Source: an uncultured Prevotellaceae bacterium (GTDB lineage: Bacteria; Bacteroidota; Bacteroidia; Bacteroidales; Muribaculaceae). Taken from it: 64,000 bases of DNA. This document shows, piece after piece, positions 38,675 through 47,944 of this stretch. Made by a program: the position numbers and the translations under genes. The stretch covers positions 1-64,000 of the forward strand of contig ONKU01000015.1 of the NCBI GenBank assembly GCA_900318535.1, in the 5' to 3' direction. The notes under the pieces are model-generated. The model ran no database searches. It saw only the letters and a list, made by a program, of their open reading frames with translations, and was not told the DNA's origin. How positions within the stretch are numbered: position 1 is the stretch's first letter; every line of letters starts with the position of its first letter.

Positions 38675-40167
38675 GAGGTGACGGTTGAGAGTGACGGTTG
38701 CACCTCTTCTTGCTCCTCCTGCTCTTCCCGGGCCGACATCTCGAGGAGTCGTTGCCGGGCCGCTTCTACCGATTCAAACTCGGGGTGTTCCTCGGCGGCG
38801 TAGTGGCGGTTGAGTGACAGGGCGATAAACATGAGCGAGAGACTCAGCACCTGGGGCGTGAGCGGAGCCCAATCGGTGTTACCCTGAACCAGCCAGCAAC
38901 AGATGACTCCTAATCCCGACATGTTCAGGATGTTATAGTATCGGTTGCGGGATCGTCGCGTCCGTAGCTTGAATGTCGCGATATACCAAATGACAAAACA
39001 CAGGATCGGCAGGAACCCGAGGATTCCCAACTCGTCAATCAGGATAATCCAGATGTTGTGGATGGGATTGCTGAACATGAATTCCTCAGGCTGGTAGATG
39101 TCGGCTGTATCAAAAATCTGCTCAAACATGACTGCGGAACTGTTCTCGACCAGATACACCAGATGAGAGTTAAGTCCAACGCCTACTATAGGATGGTCCA
39201 TGAAAATCTCATAGCCGCAATAATAGTGCATCAGGCGTGAGGTGGTCATCTCATCCAAGTCGTCGACATTGCTGAACAGGAAACTTAGCGGACCGGTGAG
39301 CAGCAGGGCGATGATGATGCCCAGAGGGATAATCCCTTTAAATATGCTCTGGAAACTCATCAGGCGATAGCGGCGCAGCACATACAGCGCAGCTACTGCC
39401 AGCAGCGAGAAAAACGAAGCCAGCAAAGCGCTGCGGCTTGCACTGAGCACGATTACCAGGAATGACATGCTGGCAAAGACCAGACTCGCGCGCCGCTTGT
39501 AGGCGGTGATGTAGGTGGCAACAAAGAAAATAAAGTAATAGGATGCATAAGTGCCCAACACATTGGGGTGGCCCATCGTACAGTTGGCACCGATGCGCTC
39601 GACCGAGCGGCTTGACGCCTCCTTGACATAAAGCTTGACCACATTTTCCATCCCCAGCACGGGATAGCACATCGCCAGCAGGAAGTGCAGAATCACTGTT
39701 GCCGCTAAACCCATGAAGATGCCGTTGACCACGTTCTTTACCGTGAAGGTGTTGGTGAACAGATACATGAAAACGGCAAACGAGATCAAGAAGAAGGTGG
39801 CAACCACGGTCTGTCCGCGGGACGGGTTGTAGGGGTTGAGCAGCGTGTAGACCGCATATCCCGCGAAGATGAAAAACAGCCACAGATTGGGACGGCGGAT
39901 GCGCCATCGCTTTTCTCGGGGAATAATCCAGATGAGCAGGACCGACATCAGGTAGAACGGCCAAATCGACAGACTGGCGCCAAAAGAGCCCTCGGTCTCG
40001 GTGGCTACCTTGAAGATCGGGACATACAACATGGTGAAGCAGCACGAGAAGGTGTAGATCGCAATGAGAATCTCATAGGCGCGCTCCTTGGTAATGCGGG
40101 TGCCCTGGCGAACGATGAAGAACACCAGCGCAAAACCCAGGGTCGCGATTATGAGTACTCTATCCAT
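38671..40167 (-). CDS. O-antigen ligase/polymerase-like membrane protein (Wzy type)
   Basis: A 498-residue protein with 10-12 hydrophobic segments and a large periplasmic loop (near residues 340-400) containing HPIVGVGLNSHLVYLVENSS and PIHNIWIILIDELGILGF, the signature region of the Wzy/O-antigen ligase (PF04932) family. It should join repeat units on the periplasmic face of the cytoplasmic membrane. The C-terminal tail is cytoplasmic and acid-rich (EMSAREEQEEQEEVQ). It lies 30 bp after wzc and overlaps the next glycosyltransferase gene by 4 bases. Polymerase rather than ligase is favoured by the neighbouring Wzx, Wza and Wzc genes. Confidence 0.85.
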   Translation of the reverse strand: MDRVLIIATLGFALVFFIVRQGTRITKERAYEILIAIYTFSCCFTMLYVPIFKVATETEGSFGASLSIWPFYLMSVLLIWIIPREKRWRIRRPNLWLFFIFAGYAVYTLLNPYNPSRGQTVVATFFLISFAVFMYLFTNTFTVKNVVNGIFMGLAATVILHFLLAMCYPVLGMENVVKLYVKEASSRSVERIGANCTMGHPNVLGTYASYYFIFFVATYITAYKRRASLVFASMSFLVIVLSASRSALLASFFSLLAVAALYVLRRYRLMSFQSIFKGIIPLGIIIALLLTGPLSFLFSNVDDLDEMTTSRLMHYYCGYEIFMDHPIVGVGLNSHLVYLVENSSAVMFEQIFDTADIYQPEEFMFSNPIHNIWIILIDELGILGFLPILCFVIWYIATFKLRTRRSRNRYYNILNMSGLGVICCWLVQGNTDWAPLTPQVLSLSLMFIALSLNRHYAAEEHPEFESVEAARQRLLEMSAREEQEEQEEVQPSLSTVTS

Positions 40168-40197
40168 GCGTCAGTCTCCCTGCTGGTCCACAACGGC

Positions 40198-42528
40198 TTA
40201 CTCCTCGTCCTTGGTATTGCCGTAGCCGTAGCCGTAGGTGTTGTCGTTGCTCGGCTTGGTGTCGTTGAGGACGATGCACATGTTCTTGAGCTGCTTGTTG
40301 GCAGCGATGCGGTTCATGAACTTGATGTGGTTGCGGCGGGTGTAGTTGGCGCGCGTCACATAGACCGTGGCATTGCTGTATTTGTCCAGAGCGAAACTGT
40401 CGCTCACCATGGCCACGGGTGCCGAGTCGACAATGATGACGTCATATTGCTCGCGCAGGTCCTTGAACAGGTCCTTCACGCGGTCTCCCAACAACAGCTC
40501 TGACGGGTTGGGAGGAATGGCACCACCCACAAACACGTCCATTCCCTCGACCTCCTTGCACTTTTGCGCAATCTGGGCAAGCGAGACATCGCTGCGCGAC
40601 AGGTAAGAGGTGACGCCAGGCATCTCGTTCAGGTCGAGCATCGTGGCCAGCTTGGGTGAGCGGATGTCCATGCCCACCAGTGCCACGCGCTTGCCCAGCA
40701 GGGCAAACGATGAGGCGATGTTCATGCTGATGAACGACTTGCCCTCGCCCGAAATCGAGCTGGTGACCAGGATGACCTTGTCGTCCTCTTTGTTGAGCAG
40801 GAACTGCAGGTTGTTGCGCACATAGCGGAACAACTCGACAATGGCCGATGTCTTGCCCTCCCTGACCACGAGTTCGGTGTTGTGGCGGTTGTGATGGATG
40901 TGGCCGATGAAGGGCACCTGCGATATCTCCTCGAGTTCCTCCTGGTTGGAGAACTTGGTGGTGAACAGGTCCTTGAGGTAGACCAGCAACAGCGGCAGCA
41001 TCAGGCCAGCCAGCAGTGCAAGGGCCATCACCATCATCCTGTTGGGGCTGATGGGGGTGAACTGGGCATAGGCGTGGTCCACAATCTTGCCCTTGGGCGT
41101 TGTGGCAGCCAGCACAAGGGCGTTCTCCTCGCGTTTCTGCAGCAGGAAGGTGTACAGGGTATTCTGGATGCCCTGTTGGCGGTAGAGTTCGCGGGCCTGC
41201 CGCTCCTCGGTGGGCACGCGGCCCAGGTCGCCGGCGGTGGAGCTGGCCTGTCCGTAAACCTTGCTGAGTTGCAGATCTACACCCTTGATAGAACTGTTGA
41301 TGCTTTGCAACACGTTGTTGTGCATGGTGTTGATCTGGTCATCGAGCTGCTTGAGGGCCATATTGTCATCCTTGGCCGACAGTTGCAGCTCTTGACGCTT
41401 GGCCAGCAGGTTGTTGTAGGCCTTGATGGCTCCTGCAGCACCCGTCGAGTCCACGCTGAAGGGGATGTATGAATTCTTGTTGGAGGGATTGGCAACAAAG
41501 TCTTTGACCATGCCTAGCAGCTGCTTCTGTGTCTCTAGCCTGACAATGGCGCGGTCGGTAATCTCCTGCTTGGTGACGGCCGACTTGACTTGCAGCTCAG
41601 GATCCACAATCTTGTGGGCGCGCTTGTAGGCCTCGATATCGGCCTCGCTGCTGGTCAGGCCCTTGTAGATGAGGGCCAGGCGCTCATCGATGAACTTGGC
41701 GGTATTGATGGCCTCTTTGTCCTTCTCTTGCTGTCCGCGCTCGTTGTAGAGCTGCATGAGCTTGTTGAGGATGTCGATGCCGCGCGACTTGTTGCTCTCG
41801 GCAATCGACAGGTTGATGCCGTTAGACTTTTTGGTGGCGAGTTTAATCTTGATGCGGCGGTTCAGCAGTTCGCCCTTCACCTGGTTGTTGGTCAGGCTGG
41901 CCTTGATGTGACAGGGCTTGCCGGCTTTGTAGCGGTCGGTGGCCTGGATGGCAAACACGCCGTAGCTCGTCTTGATGGTCGTCGGCAAGGTAGCATTCTC
42001 AACCTTGGCAAGCTCTTTCTTGCCCTTCATGGCCTTGATGTCGGCCAGACCCTGCTTGTCGACGTCGATCTTGAACTTGAGCGAGGTCGACAGCGTGTCA
42101 AACATCTCCTCGGGAGCAATGACCTCGATGGGCGAGCCGCCATAGTGGTCTTTCTCGGGTTTGTACCAGCCCTTGTCCTCGATATAGGTGCGGTTGAGCT
42201 TAAGCTGTCTGATGACTTCGGTGCACAGCTCCTGTGATGAGAACACGACCATCTCGTCATCGACTTTGCTGCCCTGGCCCATGAGTTTCATGCTCTTGAG
42301 CAGGTTGGCACCGGCGCCGGCACTATTATCGTCCTGGGCGACGAGCACGACGGCCTTGACGTTATAGACGGGCGTGGCCAACTTCAGATATGCGTATGCC
42401 AGGCCGATGCAGGCAATCAGCGATAACAGGAACAGCCACCAGTAGCGTTTGTACTTGCGGATGAATGAGCTAAAGTCAATGATTTGTTCCTCTTGTTGAG
42501 CGGTAGGAGGTGTATTGAATTTTGCCAT
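40198..42528 (-). CDS. wzc: Polysaccharide co-polymerase and tyrosine autokinase (Wzc type)
   Basis: A 776-residue inner-membrane protein that controls chain length and export. An N-terminal Wzz-like part has a membrane segment (WWLFLLSLIACIGLAYAYL, about residues 29-47), a long periplasmic coiled-coil region, and a second membrane segment near 505-525 (RMMVMALALLAGLMLPLLL). The cytoplasmic BY-kinase has Walker A SGEGKS (about 594-598), Walker A' VALVGMDIRSP and Walker B VIIVDSAP. The C-terminus has three alternating tyrosines (YGYGYG, about 765-769), the cluster that is phosphorylated between subunits. It is 14 bp downstream of wza, the outer-membrane partner with which it forms the export complex. 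Confidence 0.93.
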   Translation of the reverse strand: MAKFNTPPTAQQEEQIIDFSSFIRKYKRYWWLFLLSLIACIGLAYAYLKLATPVYNVKAVVLVAQDDNSAGAGANLLKSMKLMGQGSKVDDEMVVFSSQELCTEVIRQLKLNRTYIEDKGWYKPEKDHYGGSPIEVIAPEEMFDTLSTSLKFKIDVDKQGLADIKAMKGKKELAKVENATLPTTIKTSYGVFAIQATDRYKAGKPCHIKASLTNNQVKGELLNRRIKIKLATKKSNGINLSIAESNKSRGIDILNKLMQLYNERGQQEKDKEAINTAKFIDERLALIYKGLTSSEADIEAYKRAHKIVDPELQVKSAVTKQEITDRAIVRLETQKQLLGMVKDFVANPSNKNSYIPFSVDSTGAAGAIKAYNNLLAKRQELQLSAKDDNMALKQLDDQINTMHNNVLQSINSSIKGVDLQLSKVYGQASSTAGDLGRVPTEERQARELYRQQGIQNTLYTFLLQKREENALVLAATTPKGKIVDHAYAQFTPISPNRMMVMALALLAGLMLPLLLVYLKDLFTTKFSNQEELEEISQVPFIGHIHHNRHNTELVVREGKTSAIVELFRYVRNNLQFLLNKEDDKVILVTSSISGEGKSFISMNIASSFALLGKRVALVGMDIRSPKLATMLDLNEMPGVTSYLSRSDVSLAQIAQKCKEVEGMDVFVGGAIPPNPSELLLGDRVKDLFKDLREQYDVIIVDSAPVAMVSDSFALDKYSNATVYVTRANYTRRNHIKFMNRIAANKQLKNMCIVLNDTKPSNDNTYGYGYGNTKDEE

Positions 42529-42542
42529 GTTGTGATTCTTGA

Positions 42543-43346
42543 TTATCTGACTAAAGCGATAATGAGTGATGCGATAACCGACACGCTGCTCACGACGGTC
42601 GAGATGACCGAGAGCTTGAAGGCGTTGTTCTGGTTGTACTTGGAGTTGTCGATGCGGATTTGGTTAGGCTCGACATACACCACGTCATGCTGTTTGAGAT
42701 AGAAATAGGGTGAGTTGAACACGTCGCTGCTGTTCAGGTCCAAGCGGTGATAGTTGCGCTTGCCCTCCTCGGTGCGGATGACAAACACACGGTCACGCTT
42801 GCCAAACTCGGTGAGGTCGCCGCACTGCGACAGGGCGTCGAGGACGGTGAAGTTCTGGTGACCGGCATACACGCGTTGCGGAGCACGCACCTCGCCCATG
42901 ACGTCAACGCTGAAGTTGACGATATCGACACGCACATAGGGATCTTTGACGTCCTTAGACACCTGGGCTGAAATCTCTTCGGCAATCTGGTTCATGGTCT
43001 TGCCGGCGACCTTGAGACGGCCCAGCACGGGGAACATGATATAGCCCTGGTCATCGACGATGTAGGTCTGGGTGCGCGGTTGCGTCTGGGAGCGGATGGA
43101 ACTGCGCGTGGCCGGGTTATCCATCGGCACATTGTAGGCGGCTGTGGCCTCGGGAACCACCGAGGTGACACTGATGACCAGCTCGTCGTCGGGCTGTATG
43201 CGGATGCTGTAATCACCCTGAGGGTTAGGTAGCGAGCCGCTTGGTTGCTCCAGGTCGCGGAAGTAGGCGAGGGTATTGTCCTTAGTTGATGTGCATGACA
43301 ACAGCGTTGCCGCTGCAATCATCATGATGACTAATCTTGATTTCAT
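42543..43346 (-). CDS. wza: Polysaccharide export outer-membrane lipoprotein (Wza type)
   Basis: A 267-residue protein with a lipobox cysteine at about residue 18 (AATLLSCTS). The Poly_export domain is shown by YSIRIQPDDELVISVTS and the SLBB-type domain by VMGEVRAPQRVYAGHQNFTVLDALSQCGDLTEFGKRDRVFVIR. A C-terminal hydrophobic helix (LSVISTVVSSVSVIASLIIAL) could form the outer-membrane crossing seen in Wza octamers. It conducts the polymer across the outer membrane with Wzc. It lies between wzx and wzc on the same strand. Confidence 0.92.
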   Translation of the reverse strand: MKSRLVIMMIAAATLLSCTSTKDNTLAYFRDLEQPSGSLPNPQGDYSIRIQPDDELVISVTSVVPEATAAYNVPMDNPATRSSIRSQTQPRTQTYIVDDQGYIMFPVLGRLKVAGKTMNQIAEEISAQVSKDVKDPYVRVDIVNFSVDVMGEVRAPQRVYAGHQNFTVLDALSQCGDLTEFGKRDRVFVIRTEEGKRNYHRLDLNSSDVFNSPYFYLKQHDVVYVEPNQIRIDNSKYNQNNAFKLSVISTVVSSVSVIASLIIALVR

Positions 43347-43372
43347 ACGGTTACAATAAAATGTTTCGTTTT

Positions 43373-43386
43373 TTTACTTTAGTAAA
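43373..43386. other. Small palindrome between wza and wzx
   Basis: TTTACT and AGTAAA face each other across TT in the 56-bp gap between wzx (stop at 43403) and wza (start at 43346). It could be a protein-binding site or a minor hairpin. Confidence 0.3.
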
Positions 43387-43402
43387 CGAAGAACTTTGGC
43401 AA

Positions 43403-44851
43403 TTATTTTATGGAATCGTGTGTTTTGGTGAATTTTGACAAGAGCAGCTCGCGCAACTCCTTGCCGCAGGCCCAGACGATGCATCCCAGTGCGATGGCCA
43501 TAAAGACTATGTCAAACAGCACATTAGGACTATAGTAGAAGGGTATTGCCCACAGGAGCATCACGGCCACGGGAATGATGCAGCGGCGGTCGATTTTTAG
43601 GATAAAATAGCGGCGCATGTCGTGCCAGCGGTAGAAGAACAGGACCAGATAGGTCACCAGCTGGGTGATGATCACGCCATAAACGCCCAAAGGCTTGATC
43701 AAGGCGAAATTCAGCGCCACATTGACTGCAGCCGCAAGCACGATCGAGGGTAGGGTGCGTGGAGTGTCTTTGGCGCACTGGTAACCCATGTCGAAGAAGG
43801 CCGCAAGGGCGAAAATCACAGCCGACAGTCCCATGGGGTAGATGTACATGAGGCTCTCGCGGTATTCAGGGGCAACCAGCCAGTTGTAGTTGGCCTTGAG
43901 CATGAAAGCGTAACCGATAAGGATTCCTGCCAACGCGAAGATGTAGCTGTTGAACATCTTGGAGAAGAACCGGTCGCGGTCAGGGCTGTTGTATTGCAGG
44001 ATAGCGGTTTCTTGCCAGGCCTGGTAGAAAATGATGGCCAGCGTGCTGATGATGCTGGTAAAACGGATGGCCACAGCATAAATGCCATTCACGTCCAACC
44101 CTAGGAAATACTTGATAAACAGGCGGTCACTGCTTCCCGTGAGCCACCAGCACAGGGAACCCGGCAGCAAGGGCAGCGTGTAACGGATGATGTCGAGACC
44201 CACCTGACGGGAACTGAGCGACCACCGCGTGTTGCTGGTGATGAGCCGCACCCGGCACTCGACCAGTATCAGTGCCAACAGTCGGGCAACGATATTGGCC
44301 AGGAAGATGCCCTTGATGCCCCATCCCAGAATGGCGACAAACAGGATGCTGAACACGCCGATTCCCAGCGCCGACAGGATGCCCGTGACGGCGAAGGCCC
44401 GGTTGTTGCCAAGCCCGCGGAACACTTGGGAATACACCTCCTGCAGCGACAGGGCGATGAGCAGCCCCAGCACATAACCCAGGTAATGAATGGGGGTGGT
44501 GAATACCAGCACAAGAGTCACCAGTGCCGCCAGTGACAGGGTGGTGAACATGCTGCGGGACACAAAGGTGACGATGCGTTGACGCTTGGTGGCGTCATCG
44601 CAGTCCAGCAGGAATCTGAAGGCGCCGTCGCGCAGCTGCAGGGTGACAAATGGCAGGAGCAGGAAGCAGACGGTAAGGCACACATCGTAATAGCCAAAGT
44701 CGGACGTGTCGTGTACAAAATAGGTGTACAGCGGCACCATCATGAAGGTGATGAGCTTGGAGCCGATGTTGCCAATGGCATAGACGCCGACGTCCTTGAT
44801 GAACTTGGTGCCTCGGCTGCTTGACTTGCTATTGTTTTCTGTCATTGTCAT
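43403..44851 (-). CDS. wzx: Polysaccharide flippase (Wzx/MATE-like)
   Basis: The ATG at 44851 gives 482 residues; a more distant in-frame start would run through the promoter box at 44863. About twelve to fourteen membrane segments are visible, starting with KFIKDVGVYAIGNIGSKLITFMMVPLYTYFV, the N-terminal motif of Wzx flippases, and including EVYSQVFRGLGNNRAFAVTGILSALG. It should flip lipid-linked repeat units across the cytoplasmic membrane so that Wzy can join them. It is the first gene of the minus-strand series wzx-wza-wzc-wzy-GT4-beta-helix. Confidence 0.9.
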   Translation of the reverse strand: MTMTENNSKSSSRGTKFIKDVGVYAIGNIGSKLITFMMVPLYTYFVHDTSDFGYYDVCLTVCFLLLPFVTLQLRDGAFRFLLDCDDATKRQRIVTFVSRSMFTTLSLAALVTLVLVFTTPIHYLGYVLGLLIALSLQEVYSQVFRGLGNNRAFAVTGILSALGIGVFSILFVAILGWGIKGIFLANIVARLLALILVECRVRLITSNTRWSLSSRQVGLDIIRYTLPLLPGSLCWWLTGSSDRLFIKYFLGLDVNGIYAVAIRFTSIISTLAIIFYQAWQETAILQYNSPDRDRFFSKMFNSYIFALAGILIGYAFMLKANYNWLVAPEYRESLMYIYPMGLSAVIFALAAFFDMGYQCAKDTPRTLPSIVLAAAVNVALNFALIKPLGVYGVIITQLVTYLVLFFYRWHDMRRYFILKIDRRCIIPVAVMLLWAIPFYYSPNVLFDIVFMAIALGCIVWACGKELRELLLSKFTKTHDSIK

Positions 44852-44862
44852 TTTTGCGGCTG

Positions 44863-44870
44863 CAAAATTA
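44863..44870 (-). promoter_or_regulatory. -7 promoter box for the wzx-wza-wzc-wzy series
   Basis: Minus-strand TAATTTTG fits TAnnTTTG, 12 bases before the ATG at 44851. No -33 box is clear. The short leader shows none of the features of UpxY-dependent capsule loci. Confidence 0.45.
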
Positions 44871-44995
44871 TTAAAATATTTGGTTTTATGACCTCTCTTT
44901 CGCCAAATGTTTGTAATTTCGCCACTCAATACGGCATCTCGGGACCCGAATGCGGTGTTAAAGTATTACTTTTAGTGGCAAAAGTCTGACATCTG

Positions 44996-46051
44996 ATGAT
45001 CAAGACCATTAACTCGTGGCGTGGACTCATGGCGGTAGCCGTGGTGCTGTTCCACTGTAATGTGGCGTGGATTTATAACGTCGCCGTGTCGGGTGTGACG
45101 TTTTTCTTCCTCTCCAGCGCCTTTTTGCTGGCCCAGCGGCATCCGTTCGAGCGTTTGGACGGCCGCACTTACGGCCGGTTTGTGCTGGGGCATGCCCTGC
45201 GGCTGTATCCGCTGCACTGGCTCGGTCTGGCCATGCTGATCGTCATTGCCCGCACGCTGTATGTCACGCCCATCGACTGGGGTGCGGTGTCGCTCAATGC
45301 GCTGCTGTTGCACGCGTGGTCCCCGGTGCACGATGTCCATTACGGCATCAATCCGGTGGCCTGGTACATGAGTGCCCTGCTGTTCTGCTACGCCATTTAT
45401 CCGCTGGTGATGCGGTGGATGAGGCGATGGCGGCTGCTTTACAAGGCGTTGCTGGCTGTGGTGCTGGTTTTGGTCCTCGGGGCCATCATGCTGCCGCTCG
45501 ACATCCCTGGTCGTGAGGCGGTGTTTGTCAACCCTGCCTCCCATGTGGTTGATCTGGTCACAGGCATCATGTTGCTGCATCTGTTCCAGACACTCAAGGC
45601 GCGCTGGCCACGTGTGGACTATCGCACAGCCACGTTCATCGAGGCAGGTGCCTTGTTGCTGCTGGTTGCTTTCATCACCGTCAACATGATCACCATGGCA
45701 GTCAGGCCGTGGGAGGACGACGTCCTGTGGCTGGTGCCGCAGGGGGCAATTCTGGTGGTGTTGGCCTGGATGAACGGGCAGGAAGGGGCCATTGGACGCC
45801 TTCTGCTGTGCTGTCCCCTGCAGTGGCTGGGCAGCATCAGCTTTGAGGTGTTTGTGCTGCAGTTCGTGGCATTCCGTCTCTTCGGCTTTGCCGTTGCCCC
45901 GGCTGCCGGGCACCTTGGCTGGAACATCTACCACCAGCTGCCGTGGTTCGTGCTGCTGATACTGCTGCCGCTCTCCTGGCTGGTGAACCGCCTGTTCACC
46001 CGTCCGTTGACCCAATACATCAAACGATATCTTAACACAGTAAACAAATGA
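44996..46051 (+). CDS. Membrane acyltransferase family 3 protein (first of a tandem pair)
   Basis: A 351-residue protein with about ten membrane segments. The opening INSWRGLMAVAVVLFHCNVAW and GVTFFFLSSAFLLAQRHPF are those of the acyltransferase 3 (OafA-like) family, with the conserved histidine and the RGLMA segment; LRLYPLHWLGLAML follows. These enzymes transfer acetyl or other acyl groups to sugars of surface polysaccharides. It overlaps the next, homologous gene by 4 bases (ATGA). The pair ends the exopolysaccharide region and is divergent from wzx. Confidence 0.87.
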   Translation: MIKTINSWRGLMAVAVVLFHCNVAWIYNVAVSGVTFFFLSSAFLLAQRHPFERLDGRTYGRFVLGHALRLYPLHWLGLAMLIVIARTLYVTPIDWGAVSLNALLLHAWSPVHDVHYGINPVAWYMSALLFCYAIYPLVMRWMRRWRLLYKALLAVVLVLVLGAIMLPLDIPGREAVFVNPASHVVDLVTGIMLLHLFQTLKARWPRVDYRTATFIEAGALLLLVAFITVNMITMAVRPWEDDVLWLVPQGAILVVLAWMNGQEGAIGRLLLCCPLQWLGSISFEVFVLQFVAFRLFGFAVAPAAGHLGWNIYHQLPWFVLLILLPLSWLVNRLFTRPLTQYIKRYLNTVNK

Positions 46052-47097
46052 TAAAGACAATCACAGGCTGGCGCATCTTTTTTGTGCTGCTGATAATCCT
46101 GCATCATGTGGGGCTTGACCAGCTGGACATGATGAGTTTGGGCGTATGCTATTTCTTTATGTCCAGCGGATTTCTGCTGGCGTTGAAATACCCGTTTGCC
46201 GAACTTGACGGCAAGATTTACCGTTCCTTTGTGTGGAAGCGTGTTTTGCGCATCTATCCGCTGCACTGGTTCACCTTGGCATTGTGGCTCGGTGCCGCGG
46301 CATTGCTGGGGACACTGGTCATCGAGCCGCTCACGCTGGGACTCAATGCCACCCTGCTGCATTGCTGGTCTCTGTCTTATCCCGTCTATTACTCCTATGT
46401 CAAGGTGTCGTGGTTCCTGGGGGCCTTGCTCTTCTGCTACCTGTGCTACCCGCTGCTGGCCCACTGGTTCCTCCCCTTGCGATTGCGACACAAACTGGCG
46501 GTGCTTGCAGTGCTGGCCGTCATTGCGATAGCCGTGCTTGCGGGTACCGACGATTACAGCCGCACGGCGTTGTATGTTTTCCCGCCCATGCGTGTCATCG
46601 ATTTCCTCATCGGCATGACGCTGCCCCATGTGTGCCGCGTGGCACGCAACCTTCCTGTTGTCGGTAAGGGCGAGAACGGCACCGATGCCGAACTCGTTGC
46701 CGTCGCTGTCCTGTCGTTGGCAGTGACGGTTCATGGCTCTTATCCCGGTGTGCGTCCCTGGAGCGACACGGTCATCTGGTGGATACCGCAGGCACTGCTC
46801 ATTATGGTCTGCTACCTCTATGACAGGCGAGAGGGCTTTATCGGCAAGATAATGGCTTCCAGGCCCTTGCAGTGGATAGGGACTGTGTGCTTCGAGCTGT
46901 TCATGCTGCAAGGCATTGCTGCACTCATCTACAATTATCTGGTTGCTCCGGCCTTCGGTCACCTGGGACTGGCCCGCTTGGGTATTGATCCTTACGACCT
47001 GCTCCCATGGATGATTATTCCGCTGGGTATTGTCCTTGCATGGGTAGTTAACCGCCTGTTCACGCGTCCATTGAACCGTCTGCTCAAGAAGTGCTGA
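46048..47097 (+). CDS. Membrane acyltransferase family 3 protein (second of a tandem pair)
   Basis: A 349-residue paralogue of the preceding gene: ITGWRIFFVLLIILHHVGLD and GVCYFFMSSGFLLALKYPFAELDGK line up with its start, and LRIYPLHWFTLAL with its second motif. About ten membrane segments are present. The expected activity is O-acylation of exopolysaccharide. The 4-base overlap with the upstream gene indicates coupled translation. Divergence between the copies suggests different target positions. It lies 94 bp before porT but is functionally unrelated to it. Confidence 0.87.
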   Translation: MIKTITGWRIFFVLLIILHHVGLDQLDMMSLGVCYFFMSSGFLLALKYPFAELDGKIYRSFVWKRVLRIYPLHWFTLALWLGAAALLGTLVIEPLTLGLNATLLHCWSLSYPVYYSYVKVSWFLGALLFCYLCYPLLAHWFLPLRLRHKLAVLAVLAVIAIAVLAGTDDYSRTALYVFPPMRVIDFLIGMTLPHVCRVARNLPVVGKGENGTDAELVAVAVLSLAVTVHGSYPGVRPWSDTVIWWIPQALLIMVCYLYDRREGFIGKIMASRPLQWIGTVCFELFMLQGIAALIYNYLVAPAFGHLGLARLGIDPYDLLPWMIIPLGIVLAWVVNRLFTRPLNRLLKKC

Positions 47098-47191
47098 GGA
47101 CATGTCGGAAATATTGTATAAAAACATATCAGGCTATAGTTTTTTGTCCGTTTGCGCAATATTGGAAGTGAAATTGCGTTAATAGGGTTAA

Positions 47192-47938
47192 ATGGACCTG
47201 CCTAAGCTGAGACATATTGCATGCATGTTGCTGTTGTTGATGGGGTGTGCGCTGGCACAAGCCCAGGACAATGACATGATTCTGAACCGTCCCTATGCCG
47301 ACGTGAAGCCGTTGCATTTCGGCTTCTCGGTGGGCATGAATTTTCAGAATCTTGCCATCACCAACAACGGCCTTGTCACCGACGACGGTGAGGAGTGGTA
47401 TGCCGACATACCTGCCCACTCGCCGGGTTTCAGTGTGAACGTACTGGCCGACTTGCGTCTCGCCGAGCACTTCAACCTGAGAATCTCGCCGGGCCTGTAC
47501 TTTGGCAACAAGGTGGTGCGCTACCTCAATCACCGTGGCAATCCCGACTGGGTGGAGCAGAGCCATTACAAGCAGAGCCAGAATATCAAGTCGACCTACA
47601 TTGTGGTGCCTATCGACGTGAAAATGTCGGCCAAGCGTTACCACAACATGAGGCCTTACTTTACCGGTGGCGTGATGTATGCCCACGACCTGTCCAAGGA
47701 CCGCAGTGAGCAGCTCAAACTCAAGGACGCCGATGTAATGCTCACCGTTGGCATGGGATGTGACTTCTACATGCCGTTTTTCAAGCTCTGTCCCGAAGTC
47801 AAGTTCTGCTTCGGCCTCAAGAACCTGCTGGACAAAAACCGCCCCGACTTGGAGGACAACCCCGAGATGTTGCGTTTTACCCAGAGTGTGAACAAGGTGA
47901 CAAGCAATATGGTCGTCGTGACGTTCTTCTTTGAATGA
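47192..47938 (+). CDS. porT: Type IX secretion protein PorT (outer-membrane beta-barrel)
   Basis: A 248-residue protein with a signal peptide (about 1-25), close to the 244 residues of Porphyromonas gingivalis PorT. Features include PLHFGFSVGMNFQNLAI, FSVNVLADLRLAEHFNLRISPGLYFG, STYIVVPIDVKMSAKRYHNMRPYFTGGVMYAHDL and a terminal VVVTFFFE strand, a small eight-stranded barrel of the PorT family. It is needed for T9SS function. Its place directly before porP-porK-porL-porM-porN, 6 bp away, supports the call. Confidence 0.88.
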   Translation: MDLPKLRHIACMLLLLMGCALAQAQDNDMILNRPYADVKPLHFGFSVGMNFQNLAITNNGLVTDDGEEWYADIPAHSPGFSVNVLADLRLAEHFNLRISPGLYFGNKVVRYLNHRGNPDWVEQSHYKQSQNIKSTYIVVPIDVKMSAKRYHNMRPYFTGGVMYAHDLSKDRSEQLKLKDADVMLTVGMGCDFYMPFFKLCPEVKFCFGLKNLLDKNRPDLEDNPEMLRFTQSVNKVTSNMVVVTFFFE

Positions 47939-47944
47939 TTAGGG

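Noticed and set aside
44972-47127. Two long minus-strand open frames opposite the acyltransferase pair
   Set aside because: Their products are rich in H, Q and P with no membrane or catalytic features, as expected for antisense of membrane-protein genes.
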